Of a stretch of 64,000 bases of DNA, positions 8,756-21,537 are shown piece by piece. The DNA is from Pomphorhynchus laevis. Its lineage: Eukaryota > Acanthocephala > Palaeacanthocephala > Echinorhynchida > Pomphorhynchidae. Under the pieces are notes generated by a model that saw nothing but the letters and a program-made list of their open reading frames with translations, was not told the origin of the DNA and ran no database searches. The DNA lies in assembly GCA_012934845.2 (NCBI GenBank), contig WNNJ02002806.1:1-64000 (forward strand). The letters are read 5' to 3'. A program made the translations under genes and the position numbers. How positions within the stretch are numbered: the first letter of the stretch is position 1; each line of letters opens with the position of its first letter.

Positions 8756-10215
8756 TATAATAACAACTATTGATAAAGCTAGTAATAACTTTGTCTTCAT
8801 ATGCAAAAAGCTTTATTATGATATACTAATGAAAGAGGTTAATTCTAATGATTTAAATGTAAATCCAGCATATGAACGTAGTGAGTTGAGTTTAGAAACA
8901 ATTATTACAAGTCACTGTTCTATAATGGATAAAAAGGGTATAAAGGTTGAATTAGATAATAAAACTATACCTATATTATATTGGAATCCAAAATTACATA
9001 AAAATCCAATAAAACCTAGGTTCATATGTAGTGCGTTTAAATGTACATTAAAACCACTTTCTGTTTATATGAATAAAATACTTAAAGTAATTAAAGCACA
9101 TTTTAAAAAATATTGCAAGGTAATCGAAATTAATACTGGTATAAAACACTATTTCAGTATTAATTCTACAAAAGAATTTTTAGAACAGACAAAAGGAATA
9201 AATTTTCAAAATATAAATACATACGATTTTAGTACGCTTTATACAAATCTAGATTTAGTAGATATTAAAGAAGCGTTAGTAAAATTAATTAATCTTATAT
9301 TCGGAAAAAGATATACATATATATGTTATAATAATTATAACGCCTATCTTACAAAAATTAAACCATCAAATAAATATAAATATATGGATAAAATTGAATT
9401 AATAGAATCCTTAAATATTTTGATAAATCAAAATTATTTAAAAGTAGGGACATCTATATTTAGACAAGTAAAAGGTGTTCTAATGGGTGGTAATAGTAGC
9501 CCAATTATAGCTGACTTGTTTTTAAGCTTTATAGAATATGAATTTGTTCATAACTGTGTAAAAACTAAATCTAAACAATATAAATATATGAAATATATGT
9601 TTCGATACATTGATGATATATGTGTATTTAATTCTAATAATTTTTATTCAATTAGTGAGCACATTTATCCAGAAAGCCTTATTCTTAACAAAACCAATAT
9701 TAATGATAAAGAAGGTGTATATCTAGATATGAACATTAAATTAACATTAACTAAAACTACTATTAATTTATATCGTAAAGATGACATATTTAAATTTACA
9801 AGAAACATATTTTTGCATGAGCATTCATGCATACCATATAATATAAAATATAATACATTAAATAATGAAATTTTAAGAATTGCAACAATATGTAATGATA
9901 TTGGCTTTCTTCAAAATCATTAAAAAAATTTAATATATACATATTTTAAACTAGGTTACTATAAAAATAACATCAAGCAGAAAATAGTAAAATATATAAA
10001 TCAACACAATAATATAAAGAATAAATTTAAACTCTTAAGTGGCAAATTTTTATGGATGGATAATAAATAATATACTTTGCATTAGAATAAGATACTAGAT
10101 AGTTATTTCAGAGGAAATACATCATTAGCATGTATTTGGCCCCGCTGCTATGTTGGGTAGAGGAGTTAGGGGCCGAAACCTGATAGCATAGCAGTTCCTC
10201 CTGATGACCTCTAAT
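8737..10215 (+). mobile_element. Penelope-like element, copy A (5' and 3' truncated)
   Basis: A PLE reverse transcriptase. Motifs: a DKASNNFVFICK block upstream of the palm, PILYWNPKLHKNP and KPRFICSAFKC, YDFSTLYTNL (motif A, near 9227), a QVKG..MGGNSSPIIADLFL block (motif B) and YIDDI (motif C, near 9608). The main RT frame runs 8829-9923. The copy is nearly identical to copy B, so both are young, with about one break toward the C terminus. Only about 120 residues follow the RT and no GIY-YIG motif is visible, so a C-terminal endonuclease is absent. The conserved pseudoknot-forming RNA lies at 10138-10202. The last about 240 bp of the family 3' end are missing, and satellite A starts at once. 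Confidence 0.88.
10138..10202 (+). ncRNA. PLE 3' structured RNA (pseudoknot), copy A
   Basis: GGCCCC (10138-10143) can pair with GGGGCC (10169-10174), and CTGCTATG (10145-10152) with CATAGCAG (10187-10194). Since the second 5' strand lies inside the first helix, the fold is a pseudoknot. AGGAG (10161-10165) can also pair with CTCCT (10198-10202). The element is the most GC-rich part of an AT-rich transposon and is unchanged in all four copies that contain it. PLEs often carry hammerhead ribozymes in their terminal regions, but the core here does not fit a hammerhead, so function is open. Confidence 0.7.
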
Positions 10216-10245
10216 GACTCATACTAGTCAGTAGTATGAGTCATT
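10213..10245. repeat. Fold-back inverted repeat at left end of satellite A
   Basis: Perfect 13-bp arms (10213-10225 and 10233-10245) with a 7-nt loop. The right arm is normal satellite A sequence (compare 14525-14540). The left arm is its inverted copy at the junction with PLE A. Confidence 0.85.
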
Positions 10246-13200
10246 TTGAAGACGTTTTAGCTGTCTTCTTGACTTTTTAGAAAAAGCATTTTATACACAA
10301 CGCTTGATTGTAGCCTAAAATTATAGTAACTTTAAACATGTACATTGGAACATCTTTATTTCTATATAGAGTTTAAATGATGCGGCATTATGTCATTTAA
10401 TTATAATTTAAAAGAATATAGCATGTGGATGATTAAGATAACATAAACATGCATGATCTTTATTGTTATATAATTCATTTAAATACGGACATATGTTTCA
10501 AGTTGTGTCGTTTGATTACTTATCAAAACAAACGATAATTTTACTATTAATCACCTCAAAACGTCAGAGAGGAACACAAGCCATCATCAGTAGTATAAGC
10601 AATCTCGATGAACTTTCGACTGCCAATTAGACTTTTAAAAAATGGCACGTTATCTTCATAGTTTTATCGAACTGCTGAATTCTCGTAAACTGAAAATTTG
10701 CTCGTCAAACTATCTCCATTCATATCAGTCAATATTTTGTTTCGTTGTAGTGTCATTTGTTTAATTATTCGAAAGATTATCGTCTGTATTTTTTAGATTG
10801 TATTAAACAAACATGATAACAAAATTCAGCATTTCATTGGAATAGGGCAAAATGTTAAAAGATGCAATATGTAAAAAAGTCAACAGATAACGATCAGCAT
10901 AATATTTGTCACGTTTTAAAGTAAATAATGACTCAGAGCACTGATCAGTAGTATACGCCATGTTGATTACGTTTTGGCTGTTTGCTTGAATTCTAAAAAT
11001 TGCATTTTCTACAAATTGCTTGATTTAAGCGCTTAAATTATAGTAACTAAAAGCTTGCATATTAGATTATCTCAATTTATATCAAACGTTTTAATGATGC
11101 GGCGGTTTGTTATTTTAATATTCTCCAAAAGAATTTAGCCTGTGTATGTTTAAGATAGCATCAAACATTCATGATACTAATTGTCATTGATTTCAATGGA
11201 ATACGGCAATATGTTTCAAGCTGCTGTTGTTTGATAACTTATAAAAACTAACGATAATCATACTATTAATCACATCTTAACGTCAAAGAAAAACAGAGGC
11301 CATCAACAGTTGTATAGGCAATCTCGATGACGTTTATACTGGCAGCTTCACTTTTGAAAAAAAGCATGTTCTCAAAATTTCCTCATTCGAACTGCTGAAT
11401 TCTCGTAAACTAATAATCTGCTTGTCATTCTATCATTATTTATATCAATCAATTTATTTGTTGTGTTGTAGTGTCATTCGTTTAATTATAAAAAAGATAA
11501 TCGTATGTATCTTTGAGATTGCATTAAACGAGCATGATGGCAAGAGTCAACATTTCATAGGAATATGGAAAAATGTAAAAAGCTGCAATAGGTAAAAAAA
11601 AGTTTACAGATTATGATAAGCCTATTATATGTAACGTCAAAACGTCAATAATTACCCATAAGCACTAATCAGTAGTTAAATCAATCCTGATGTTTTTATG
11701 GCTGTCTGCTTGCTTTCTAAAAGAATGCATTCTTAATAAATTGCTCAATTAAAGCGGCAAAATTACTTTGAATTTTAATATAAGACCATGTTTATTTATA
11801 TCAAGCATTTAATTGATGCGGACTTGTGTCACATTATGATCCTTTAAAAGAATTTGGCATGTATATGATTAAGATAAAATCAAACATGCATGATATTAAT
11901 TGTCATAGATTTCATTTCAATACGGCATTATGTTTAAAGCTGCTGTCGTTTAATAACGGATCACAAGTAACGATTAGCATACTATTAGTCACATCTAAAC
12001 GTTCAAACTTAACACAAGCACTTATCTGTTGTATGAACAATCTCGATTACGTGTCAGATGCCTGCTTGACTTACAAAAATAACATGTTCTCTAAATTGCT
12101 TATTTCGAACTAAAGAATCCTCGTAAACTAAAAATATGCTAGTTAGACTATCTCTATTTATATTAGTCAATTTTTTTGCGTTGTAGCGTTATTGAATTAT
12201 TTATTTGCAAGATTAACGTATGTATCTTTGTAATTGCATTAAAAAGGCATGATAACAAGACTAGGTATTTCATTTGAACTAGACAAAATGTTCAAATATG
12301 TAAAAAAAGTCAACAGATTACGATCAGCATTATATTTGTAACGTCTAAATGTCATTGCGACCGGAAGCACTTATCAGTAGTATAAGTCATCTTGATGACG
12401 TTTTGGTTGTTTGCTTTACTTTTTAAAAACACCATTTTATATAAAATGCTTGATTGTAGCGTAAAATTATAGAAACTTTAAACATGCACATTAGACCATC
12501 TTTATTTATATAAAGAGTTTAAATGATGCGGCATTGTGTCATTTAATTATCATTTAAAAGAATTTAGCATGTGGATGGTTAAGATAACATAAACATGCAT
12601 GATCTTTATTGTTATATAATTTAACTAAATACGGCAATATGTTCTAAGTTGTGTCGTTTGATTACTTATCAAAACTAACGATAATCATACTATTAATAAC
12701 ATCTAAACGTCAACGGGGAACACAAGCCATCATCAGTAGTATAAGCAATCTCGATGACGTTTCGACTGCCAATTAGGCTTTTAAAAATAGTATGTTATCT
12801 TCATAGTTTTATCGAACTGCTGAATTCTCGTAAACTTGAAATTTGATTGTCAGACTATCTCTTTTTATATCAGTCAATTTCTTTGTTGCGTCATAATTCA
12901 TTAAATTATTTTAAAGATTATCGTATGTATCATTGAGATTGCATCTAACAAGCATGATAACAAGAGACAGCATTCCATCGGAATAGTGCAAAATGTTAAA
13001 AATGCAATACGTAAACACGTCAACAGAAAACTATCCGCATACTATTTGCCACGTTTAAACTTCAATGATACTTAAAAGCACTAATTAGTAGTATGATCTA
13101 TCTTGATTACGTTTCGGGTTTCCGCTTGACTTTTAAAAATCGCATTTCGTACAAATTGCGTGATTTTAGCGGCAAAATTATAGTAACTTAAAACTTGAAT

Positions 13201-14516
13201 ATAAACTATCTCTATTGATTTTAGGCGTTTTTATAATGCAGCATTGTGTCATTTTATTATCCTTTCAAAGAATTTAAAATGTGTATGATTAAGATTACAT
13301 CAAACATGCATGATACTAATTGTCATTGATTTCAATGGAATACATTAATTTGTTCAGAACAGCTGTCGTTTAATAACTTATCAACACTATCGATTACAAT
13401 ACTATTGGTCACCACTGAACGTCAAAGATAAACACAAGCACTCATTAGTAGTAGTCGCAATCTCGATGACGTTTATACTGGCAGCTTTACTTTTGAAAAA
13501 TATCATGTTCTCAAAATTTCCTCATTTGAACTGCTGAATTCTCGTAAACTAATAATCTGCTTGTCTTTCTATCATTATTTATATCAGTCAATTTATTTGT
13601 TGCGTTGTAGTGTCATTCGTTAAATTATTAAAAAGATAATCGTATGTATCTTTGAGATTGCATTAAACAAGCATTATGACAAGAGCCAACATTTCATTGG
13701 AATATGGCAAAATGTAAAAAGCTGCAATAGGTAAAAAACGTTAACAAATTACGATCAGCATACTATTTGTAACGTCTAAACGTCAATAATAACTGAAAGC
13801 ACTAATCAGTTGTAAAATCAATCTTGATGACTTTTATGGCTGACTGCTTGCTTTATAAAAATACCATTTTTTATAAATTGCTTGATTTAAGCGGCGAAAT
13901 TATAACTTTAAATTTAAATATTAGACTATATCTATTTATATCTAGCATTTAAATGATGCGACATTTTGTCAAATTATAATCCTTTTAAAGAATTTGGCAT
14001 GCGTATGATCAAGATAGCATCGAACATGCATGATATTAATTGTCATAGATTTCAATTCAATACGGCATTATGTTTTAAGCTGCTGTTGTTTAATAACTGA
14101 GCAAACACTAACGATTAGCATACTATTATTCACATCTTAACGTTCAAGCTGAACACAAACAGTCATCTGTAGTATGAACAATCTCGATGACGTTTCGGAT
14201 GTCGCTTGACTCTAAAAAATAGCATGTTCTCCAAATTGCTTAATTCAAACAGAAGAATCCTCGTAACCTAAAAATCTGCTTATTATACTATCTCTATGTA
14301 TATCAGTTAATTATTTTTTTTATGTGTTGTAGCGTCATTCGTTAAATTATTTTAAAGATTAACGTATGTATCTTTAAAATTGCATTAAACAAGCATAAAA
14401 ACAAGAGTCAGTATTTCATTGGAATTAGGCAAAATGTTCAAATATGTAGAAAAAGTCAACAGATTACGATCAGCATTATATTTGTAACGTCTAATCGTGA
14501 ATGATAACCGAAAGCA
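10224..14516 (+). repeat. Satellite A, higher-order repeat 1
   Basis: Twelve monomers of about 358 bp. Two monomer classes alternate: one has ATCTTGATGACGTTTTGG, the other AATCTCGATGACGTTTCG. Monomer starts lie near 10224, 10575, 10945, 11303, 11668, 12020, 12375, 12735, 13083, 13445, 13805 and 14165. The same ordered set repeats at 14517. Short ORFs (for example 11826-12113) recur with the array and are not evidence of genes. Confidence 0.9.
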
Positions 14517-17500
14517 CTAGTCAGTAGTATGAGTCATTTTGAAGACGTTTTAGCTGTCTTCTTGACTTTTTAGAAAAAGCATTTTATACACAACGCTTGA
14601 TTGTAGCCTAAAATTATAGTAACTTTAAACATGTACATTGGAACATCTTTATTTATATAAAGAGTTTAAATGATGCGGCATTGTGTCATTTAATTATCAT
14701 TTAAAAGAATTTAGCATGTGGATGATTAAGATAACATAAACATGTATGATCTTTATTGTTATATAATTCAATTAAATACGGCAATATGTTTCAAGTTGTG
14801 TCGTTTGATTACTTATCAAAACAAACGATAATCTTTACTATTAATCACATCTAAACGTCAAAGAGGAACACAAGCCATCATCAGTAGTATAAGCAATCTC
14901 GATGACGTTTCGACTGCCAATTAGACTTTTAAAAAATAGCATGTTATCTTCATAGTTTTATCGAACTGCTGAATTCTCGTAAACTGAAAATTTGCTTGTC
15001 AGACTATCTCCATTCATATCAGTCAATATTTTGTTTCGTTGTAGTGTCATTTGTTTAATTATTCGAAAGAATTATCGTATGTATTTTTGAGATTGTATTA
15101 AACAAGCATGATAACAAAATTCAGCATTTCATTGGAATAGGGCAAAATGTTAAAAGATGCAATATGTAAAAAAGTCAACAGATAACGATCAGCATAATAT
15201 TTGTCACGTTTTAAAGTAAATAATGACTCAGAGCACTGATCAGTAGTATAAGCCATGTTGATTACGTTTTTGGCTGTTTGCTTGACTTCTAAAAATTGCA
15301 TTTTCTACAAATTGCTTGATTTAAGCGCTAAAATTATAGTAACTTAAAGCTTGCATATTAGATTATCTCTATTTATATCAAACGTTTTAATGATGCGGCA
15401 TTGTGTTATTTTATTATTCTCTAAAGAATTTAGCCTGTGTATGTTCAAGATAGCATCAAACATGCATGATACTAATTGTCATTGATTTCAATGGAATACG
15501 GCAATATGTTTCAAGCTGCTGTTTGTTTGATAACTTTTAAAAACTAACGATAATCATACTATTGATCACATCTAAACGTCAAAGAAAAACACAAGCACTT
15601 ATTAGTAGTAGTAGCAATCTCGATGACGTTTATACTGGCAGCTTTACTTTTGAAAAAAAGCATGTTCTCAAAATTTCCTCATTCGAACTGCTGAATTCTC
15701 GTAAACTAATAATCTGCTTGTCATTCTATCATTATTTATATCAGTCAATTTATTTGTTGCGTTGTAGTGTCATTCGTTAAATTATTAAAAAGATAATCGT
15801 ATGTATCTTTGAGATTGCATTAAACAAGCATTATGGCAAGAGTCAACATTTCATTGGAATATGGAAAAATGTAAAAAGCTGCAATAAGTAAAAAACGTTT
15901 ACAGATTATGATCAGCCTACTATTTGTAACGTCAAAACGTCAATAATTACCGACAGCACTAATCAGTAGTAAAATCAATCTTGATGTTTTTATGGCTGTC
16001 TGCTTGCTTTCTAAAAGAATGCATTCTTAATAAATTGCTCAATTAAAGCGGCAAAATTACTTTAAATTTTAATATAAGACCATGTTTATTTATATCAAGC
16101 ATTTAATTGATGCGGCATTGTGTCACATTATGATCCTTTAAAAGAATTTGGCATGTATATGATTAAGATAAAATCAAACATGCATGATATTAATTGTCAT
16201 AGATTTCATTTCAATACGGCATTATGTTTAAAGCTGCTGTCGTTTAATAACGGATCACAAGTAACGATTAGCATACTATTAGTCACATCTAAACGTTCAA
16301 ACTTAACACAAGCACTTATCTGTAGTATGAACAATCTCGATTACGTGTCAGATGCCTGCTTGACTTACAAAAATAACATGTTCTCTAAATTGCTTATTTC
16401 GAACTAAAGAATCCTCGTAAACTAAAAATATGCTAGTTAGACTATCTCTATTTATATTAGTCAATTTTTTTGCGTTGTAGCGTTATTGAATTATTTATTT
16501 GCAAGATTAACGTATGTATCTTTGTAATTGCATTAAAAAGGCATGATAACAAGACTAGGTATTTCATTTGAACTAGACAAAATGTTCAAATATGTAAAAA
16601 AAGTCAACAGATTACGATCAGCATTATATTTGTAACGTCTAAATGTCAATGCGACCGGAAGCACTTATCAGTAGTATAAGTCATCTTGATGACGTTTTGG
16701 TTGTTTGCTTTACTTTTTAAAAACACCATTTTATATAAAATGCTTAATTTAAGGGTCAAAATTATAGTAACTTTAAACATGCACATTGGACCATCTTTAT
16801 TTATATAAAGAGTTTAAATGATGCGGCATTGTGTTATTTAATTATCATTTAAAAGAATTTAGCATGTGGATTGTTAAGATAACATAAACATGCATGATCT
16901 TTATTGTTATATAATTCAACTCAATACGGCAATATGTTCTAAGTTGTGTCGTTTGATTACTTATCAAAACTAACGATAATCATACTATTAATAACATCTA
17001 AACGTAAGAGGAACACACGCCATCATAAGTAGTATAAGCAATCTCGATGACGTTTCGACTGCTAATTAGACTTTAAAAAAAAGCATGTTATCTTCATAGT
17101 TTTATCGAACTGCTGAATTCTCGTAAACTTGAAATTTGATTGTCAGACTATCTCTTTTTATATCAGTCAATTTCTTTGTGTCGTCATAATTCATTAAGGT
17201 ATTTGAAAGATTATCGTATGTATCATTGAGATTGCATCTAACAAGCATGATAACAAGAGACAGCATTTCATTGGAATAGTGCAAAATGTTAAATATGCAA
17301 TACGTAAAAACGTCAACAGAAAACTATCCGCATACTATTTGCCAAGTTTAAACTTCAATGATAGCTGAAAGCACTAATTAGTAGTATGATCTATCTTGAT
17401 GACGTTTCGGCTTTTCGCTTGACTTTTAAAAATTGCATTTCGTACAATTGGGTGATTTTAGCGGCAAAATTATAGTAACTTAAAACTTGAATATAAACTA

Positions 17501-18800
17501 TCTCTTTTGATTTTAGGCGTTTTAATAATGCAGCATTGTGTCATTTTATTATCCTTTAAAAGAATTTAAAATGTGTATGATTAAGATTACATCAAACATG
17601 CATGATACTAATTGTCATTGATTTCAATGTAATACGGTAATTTGTTCAGAACAGCTGTCGTTTAATAACTTATCAACACTATCGATTACAATACTATTGG
17701 TAACCACTGAACGTCAAAGATAAACACAAGCACTCATTAGTAGTAGTCGCGTCTCGATGACGTTTATACTGGCAGCTTTACTTTTGAAAAATATCATGTA
17801 CTCAAAATTTCCTTATTTGAACTGCTGAATTCTCGTAAACTAATAATCTGCTTGTCTTTCTATCATTATTTATATCAGTCAATTTATTTGTTGCGTTGTA
17901 TTGTCATTCGTTAAATTATTAAAAAGATAATCGTATGTATCTTTAAGATTGCATTTAACAAGCATTATGACAAGAGCCAACATTTCATTGGAATATGGCA
18001 AAATGTAAAAAGCTGCAATAGGTAAAAAACGTTAACAAATTACGATCAGCATACTATTTGTAACGTCTAAACGTCAATATTCATTGAAAGCACAAAACAG
18101 TTGTAAAATCAATCTTGATGACTTATTGGCTGTCCGCTTGCTTTATAAAAATTCCGTTTTTTATAAATTGCTTGATTTAAGCGGTGAAATTTTAACTTAA
18201 AATTTAAATATTAGACTATATCTATTTATATCTAGCATTTTAATGATGCGACATTTTGTCAAATTATAATCCTTTTAAAGAATTGGGCATGCGTATGATC
18301 AAGATAGTATCGAACATGCATGATATTACTTGTCATAGATTTCAATTCAATACGGCATTATGTTTTAAGCTGCTGTTTTTTAATAACTAAACAACACTAA
18401 CGATTAGCATACTATTATTCACATCTTAACGTTCAAGCTGAACACAAACAGTCATCTGTAGTATGAACAATCTCGATGACCTTTCGCATGTCGCTTGACT
18501 TTAAAAATTAGCATGTTTTCTAAATTGCTTTATTCGAACTGAAGAATCCTCATAAACTAAAAATCTGCTAGTTAGACTATCTCTATTTATATCAGTTAAT
18601 TTTTTTTGTGTTGTAGCGTCATTCGTTAAATTATTTTAAAGATTAACGTATGTATCTTTAAAATTGCATTGAACAAGCATAAAAACAAAAGTCAGTATTT
18701 CATTGGAATTAGGCAAAATGTTCAAATATGTAGAAAAAGTCAACAGATTACGATCAGCATTATATTTGTAACGTCTAATCGTCAATGATAACCGAAAGCA
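14517..18800 (+). repeat. Satellite A, higher-order repeat 2
   Basis: Offset of 4293 bp from repeat 1, with the same order of monomer variants. The spurious 95-codon ORF at 11826 recurs nearly unchanged at 16120, which confirms the period. Monomers within one repeat differ far more from each other than corresponding monomers in adjacent repeats do. Confidence 0.9.
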
Positions 18801-21497
18801 CTAGTCAGTAGTATGGGTCATTTTGATTACGTTTTAGCTGTATTCTTGACTTTTTAGAAAAAGAATTTTATACAGAACCATTGATTGTAGCGTAAAATTA
18901 AAGTAACTTTAACCATGCACATTGCACCATCTTTATTTATATAAAGAGTTTAAATGATGCGGCATTGTGTCATTTAATAATCATTTAAAAGAATTTAGCA
19001 TGTGGATGATTAAGATAGCATAAACATGCATCATCTTTATTGTTAAAACATTCAATTAAATATGGCAATATGTTTCAAGTTGTGTCGTTTGATTATTTAT
19101 CAAAACAAATGATAATTTTACTATTAATCAAATCTAAACCTCAAAGAGGAACTCAAGCCATCATCAGTTGTAAAAGCCAATCACGATGACGTTTCGGCTG
19201 CCAGTTAGACTTTTAAAACATAGCATGTGCTCTTCATAGTTTAATCGAACTGCTGAATTCTCGTAAACTGAAAATTTGCTTGTCAGACTATCTGCATTCG
19301 TATTAGTCAATATTTTGTTTCGTTGTAGTTTAATTATTCGAAAGATTATCGAAATATTGTTTAATTATTCGAAAGATTTTCGTATGTATTTTTGAGATTG
19401 TATTAAACAAGCATGATAACAAAATTCTGCATTTCATTGGAATAGGGTAACATGTTAAAAGCTGCAATATGTAAAAAAGTCAACAGATAACGATCAGCAT
19501 GCTATTTGTCACGTTTAAAAGTAAATGATGACCCAGAGGACTTATCAGTAGTATAAGCCATGTTGATTACGTTTTGGCTGTTTGCTTGACTTCTAAAATT
19601 TGCATTTTCTACAAATTGCTTGATTTAAGCGCTAAAATTATAGTAACTTAAAGCTTGCATATTAGATTATCTCTATTTATATCAAACGTTTTAATGAAGC
19701 GGCATTGTATAATTTTATTATTCTCTAAAATAATTTAGCCTGTGTATGTTCAAGATAGCATCAAACATGCATGATACTAATTGTCATTGATTTCAATGGA
19801 ATACGGCAATATGTTGCAAGCTGCTGTTGTTTGATAACTTTTAAAAACTAACGATAATCATACTATTAATCACATCTAATCGTCAAAGAAAAACAGAGGC
19901 CATCAACAGTAGTATAAGCAATCTCGATGACGTTTATACTGGCAGCTTGACTTTTGAAAAATAGCATGTTCTCAAAATTTCCTTATTCGAACTGCTGAAT
20001 TCTCGTAAACTAATAATCAGCTTGTCATTCTATCATTATTTATATCAGTCAATTTATTTGTTGCGTTGTAGTGTCATTCAATGAATTATTAAAAAGATAA
20101 TCGTATGTATCTTTGAGATTGCATTAAACAAGCATTATGGCAAGAGTCAACATTTCATTTGAATATGGAAAAATTTAAAAAGCTGCAATAGGTAAAAAAC
20201 GTTTACAGATTATGATCAGCCTACTATTTGTAACGTCAAAACGTCAATAATTATCGAAAGCACTAATCAGTAGTAAAATCAATCTTGATGACTCTATGGC
20301 TGTCTGCTTGCTTTATAAAAAATTCATTCTTAATAAATTGCTCAATTAAAGCGGCAAAATTACTTTAAATTTTAATATAAGACCATGTTTATTTATATCA
20401 AGCATTTAATTGATGCGGCATTGTGTCACATTATGATCCTTTAAAAGAATTTGGCATGCATATGATTAAGATAGAATCAAACATGCATGACATTAATTGT
20501 CATAGATTTCATTTCAATACGGCATTATGTTTAAAGCTGCTGTCGTTTAACTACGGATCACAAGTAAGGATTAGCATACTATTAGTCAATCTAAACGTTT
20601 AAGCTGAACACAAGCACTTATCTGTAGTATGAACAATCTCGATGACGTGACAGATGCCTGCTTGACTTACAAAAATAGCATGTTCTCTAAATTGCTTATT
20701 TCTAACTGAAGAATCCCGGTAAACTAAAAATCTGCTAGCTAGACTATCTCTATTTATATCAGTTAATTTATTTTTTTGCGTTGTAGCGTCATTCGTCAAT
20801 TTATTTGAAAACTTAACGTATGTATCTTGCAAATTGCATTAAAAAGCATGATTACAATAGTCAGTATTTCATTGGAATTAGGTAAAATGTTCAAATATGT
20901 AAAAAAAGTCAACATATTACGAACAGCATTATATTTGTAACGTCGAAATGTCAATGATAACCGGAAGCACTTATCAGTAGTATAAGTCATCTTAATGACG
21001 TTTTGGTGGTCTGCTTTACTTTTTAAAAACACCATTTTATATAAAATGCTTGATTTAAGCGTCAAAATTATAGTAACTTTAAACATGCACATTAGACCAT
21101 CTTTATTTATATAAAGAGTTTAAATACTGCGGCATTGTGTCATTTAATTATCATTTAAAAGAATTAAGCATGTCGATGATTAAGATAAAATAAACATGCA
21201 TGATCTTTATTGTTATATAATTCAACTAAATACGGCAATATGTTTCAAGTTGTATCGTTTTATTATTTATCAAAACAAACGATAATTTTACTATTAATCA
21301 CATCTAAACATCAAAGAGAAACACAAGCCATCATCAGTATTATAAGCAATCTCGATGACGTTTCGACTGCCAATTAGACTTTTAAAAAATAGCATGTGCT
21401 CTTCATAGTTTTATCGAACTGCTGAATTCTCGTAAACTGGAAATTTGATTGTCAGACTATCTCTATTTATATCTGTCAATTTATTTGTTGCGTCATA

Positions 21498-21537
21498 ATT
21501 CATTAAATTATTTAAAAGATTAAATAATTTAATGAAT
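21498..21537. repeat. Fold-back inverted repeat at 5' end of PLE B
   Basis: Perfect 17-bp arms (21498-21514 and 21521-21537) with a 6-nt loop. Here the left arm is normal satellite A sequence, and the right arm is an inverted copy of the target placed just before the first PLE base. Confidence 0.9.

Noticed and set aside
10138-10215. Hammerhead or HDV-like ribozyme in the PLE 3' block
   Set aside because: CTGATGA is present but no GAAA follows with a matching helix II, and the HDV-type P3 and P4 helices are missing. Kept only as an unnamed pseudoknot.
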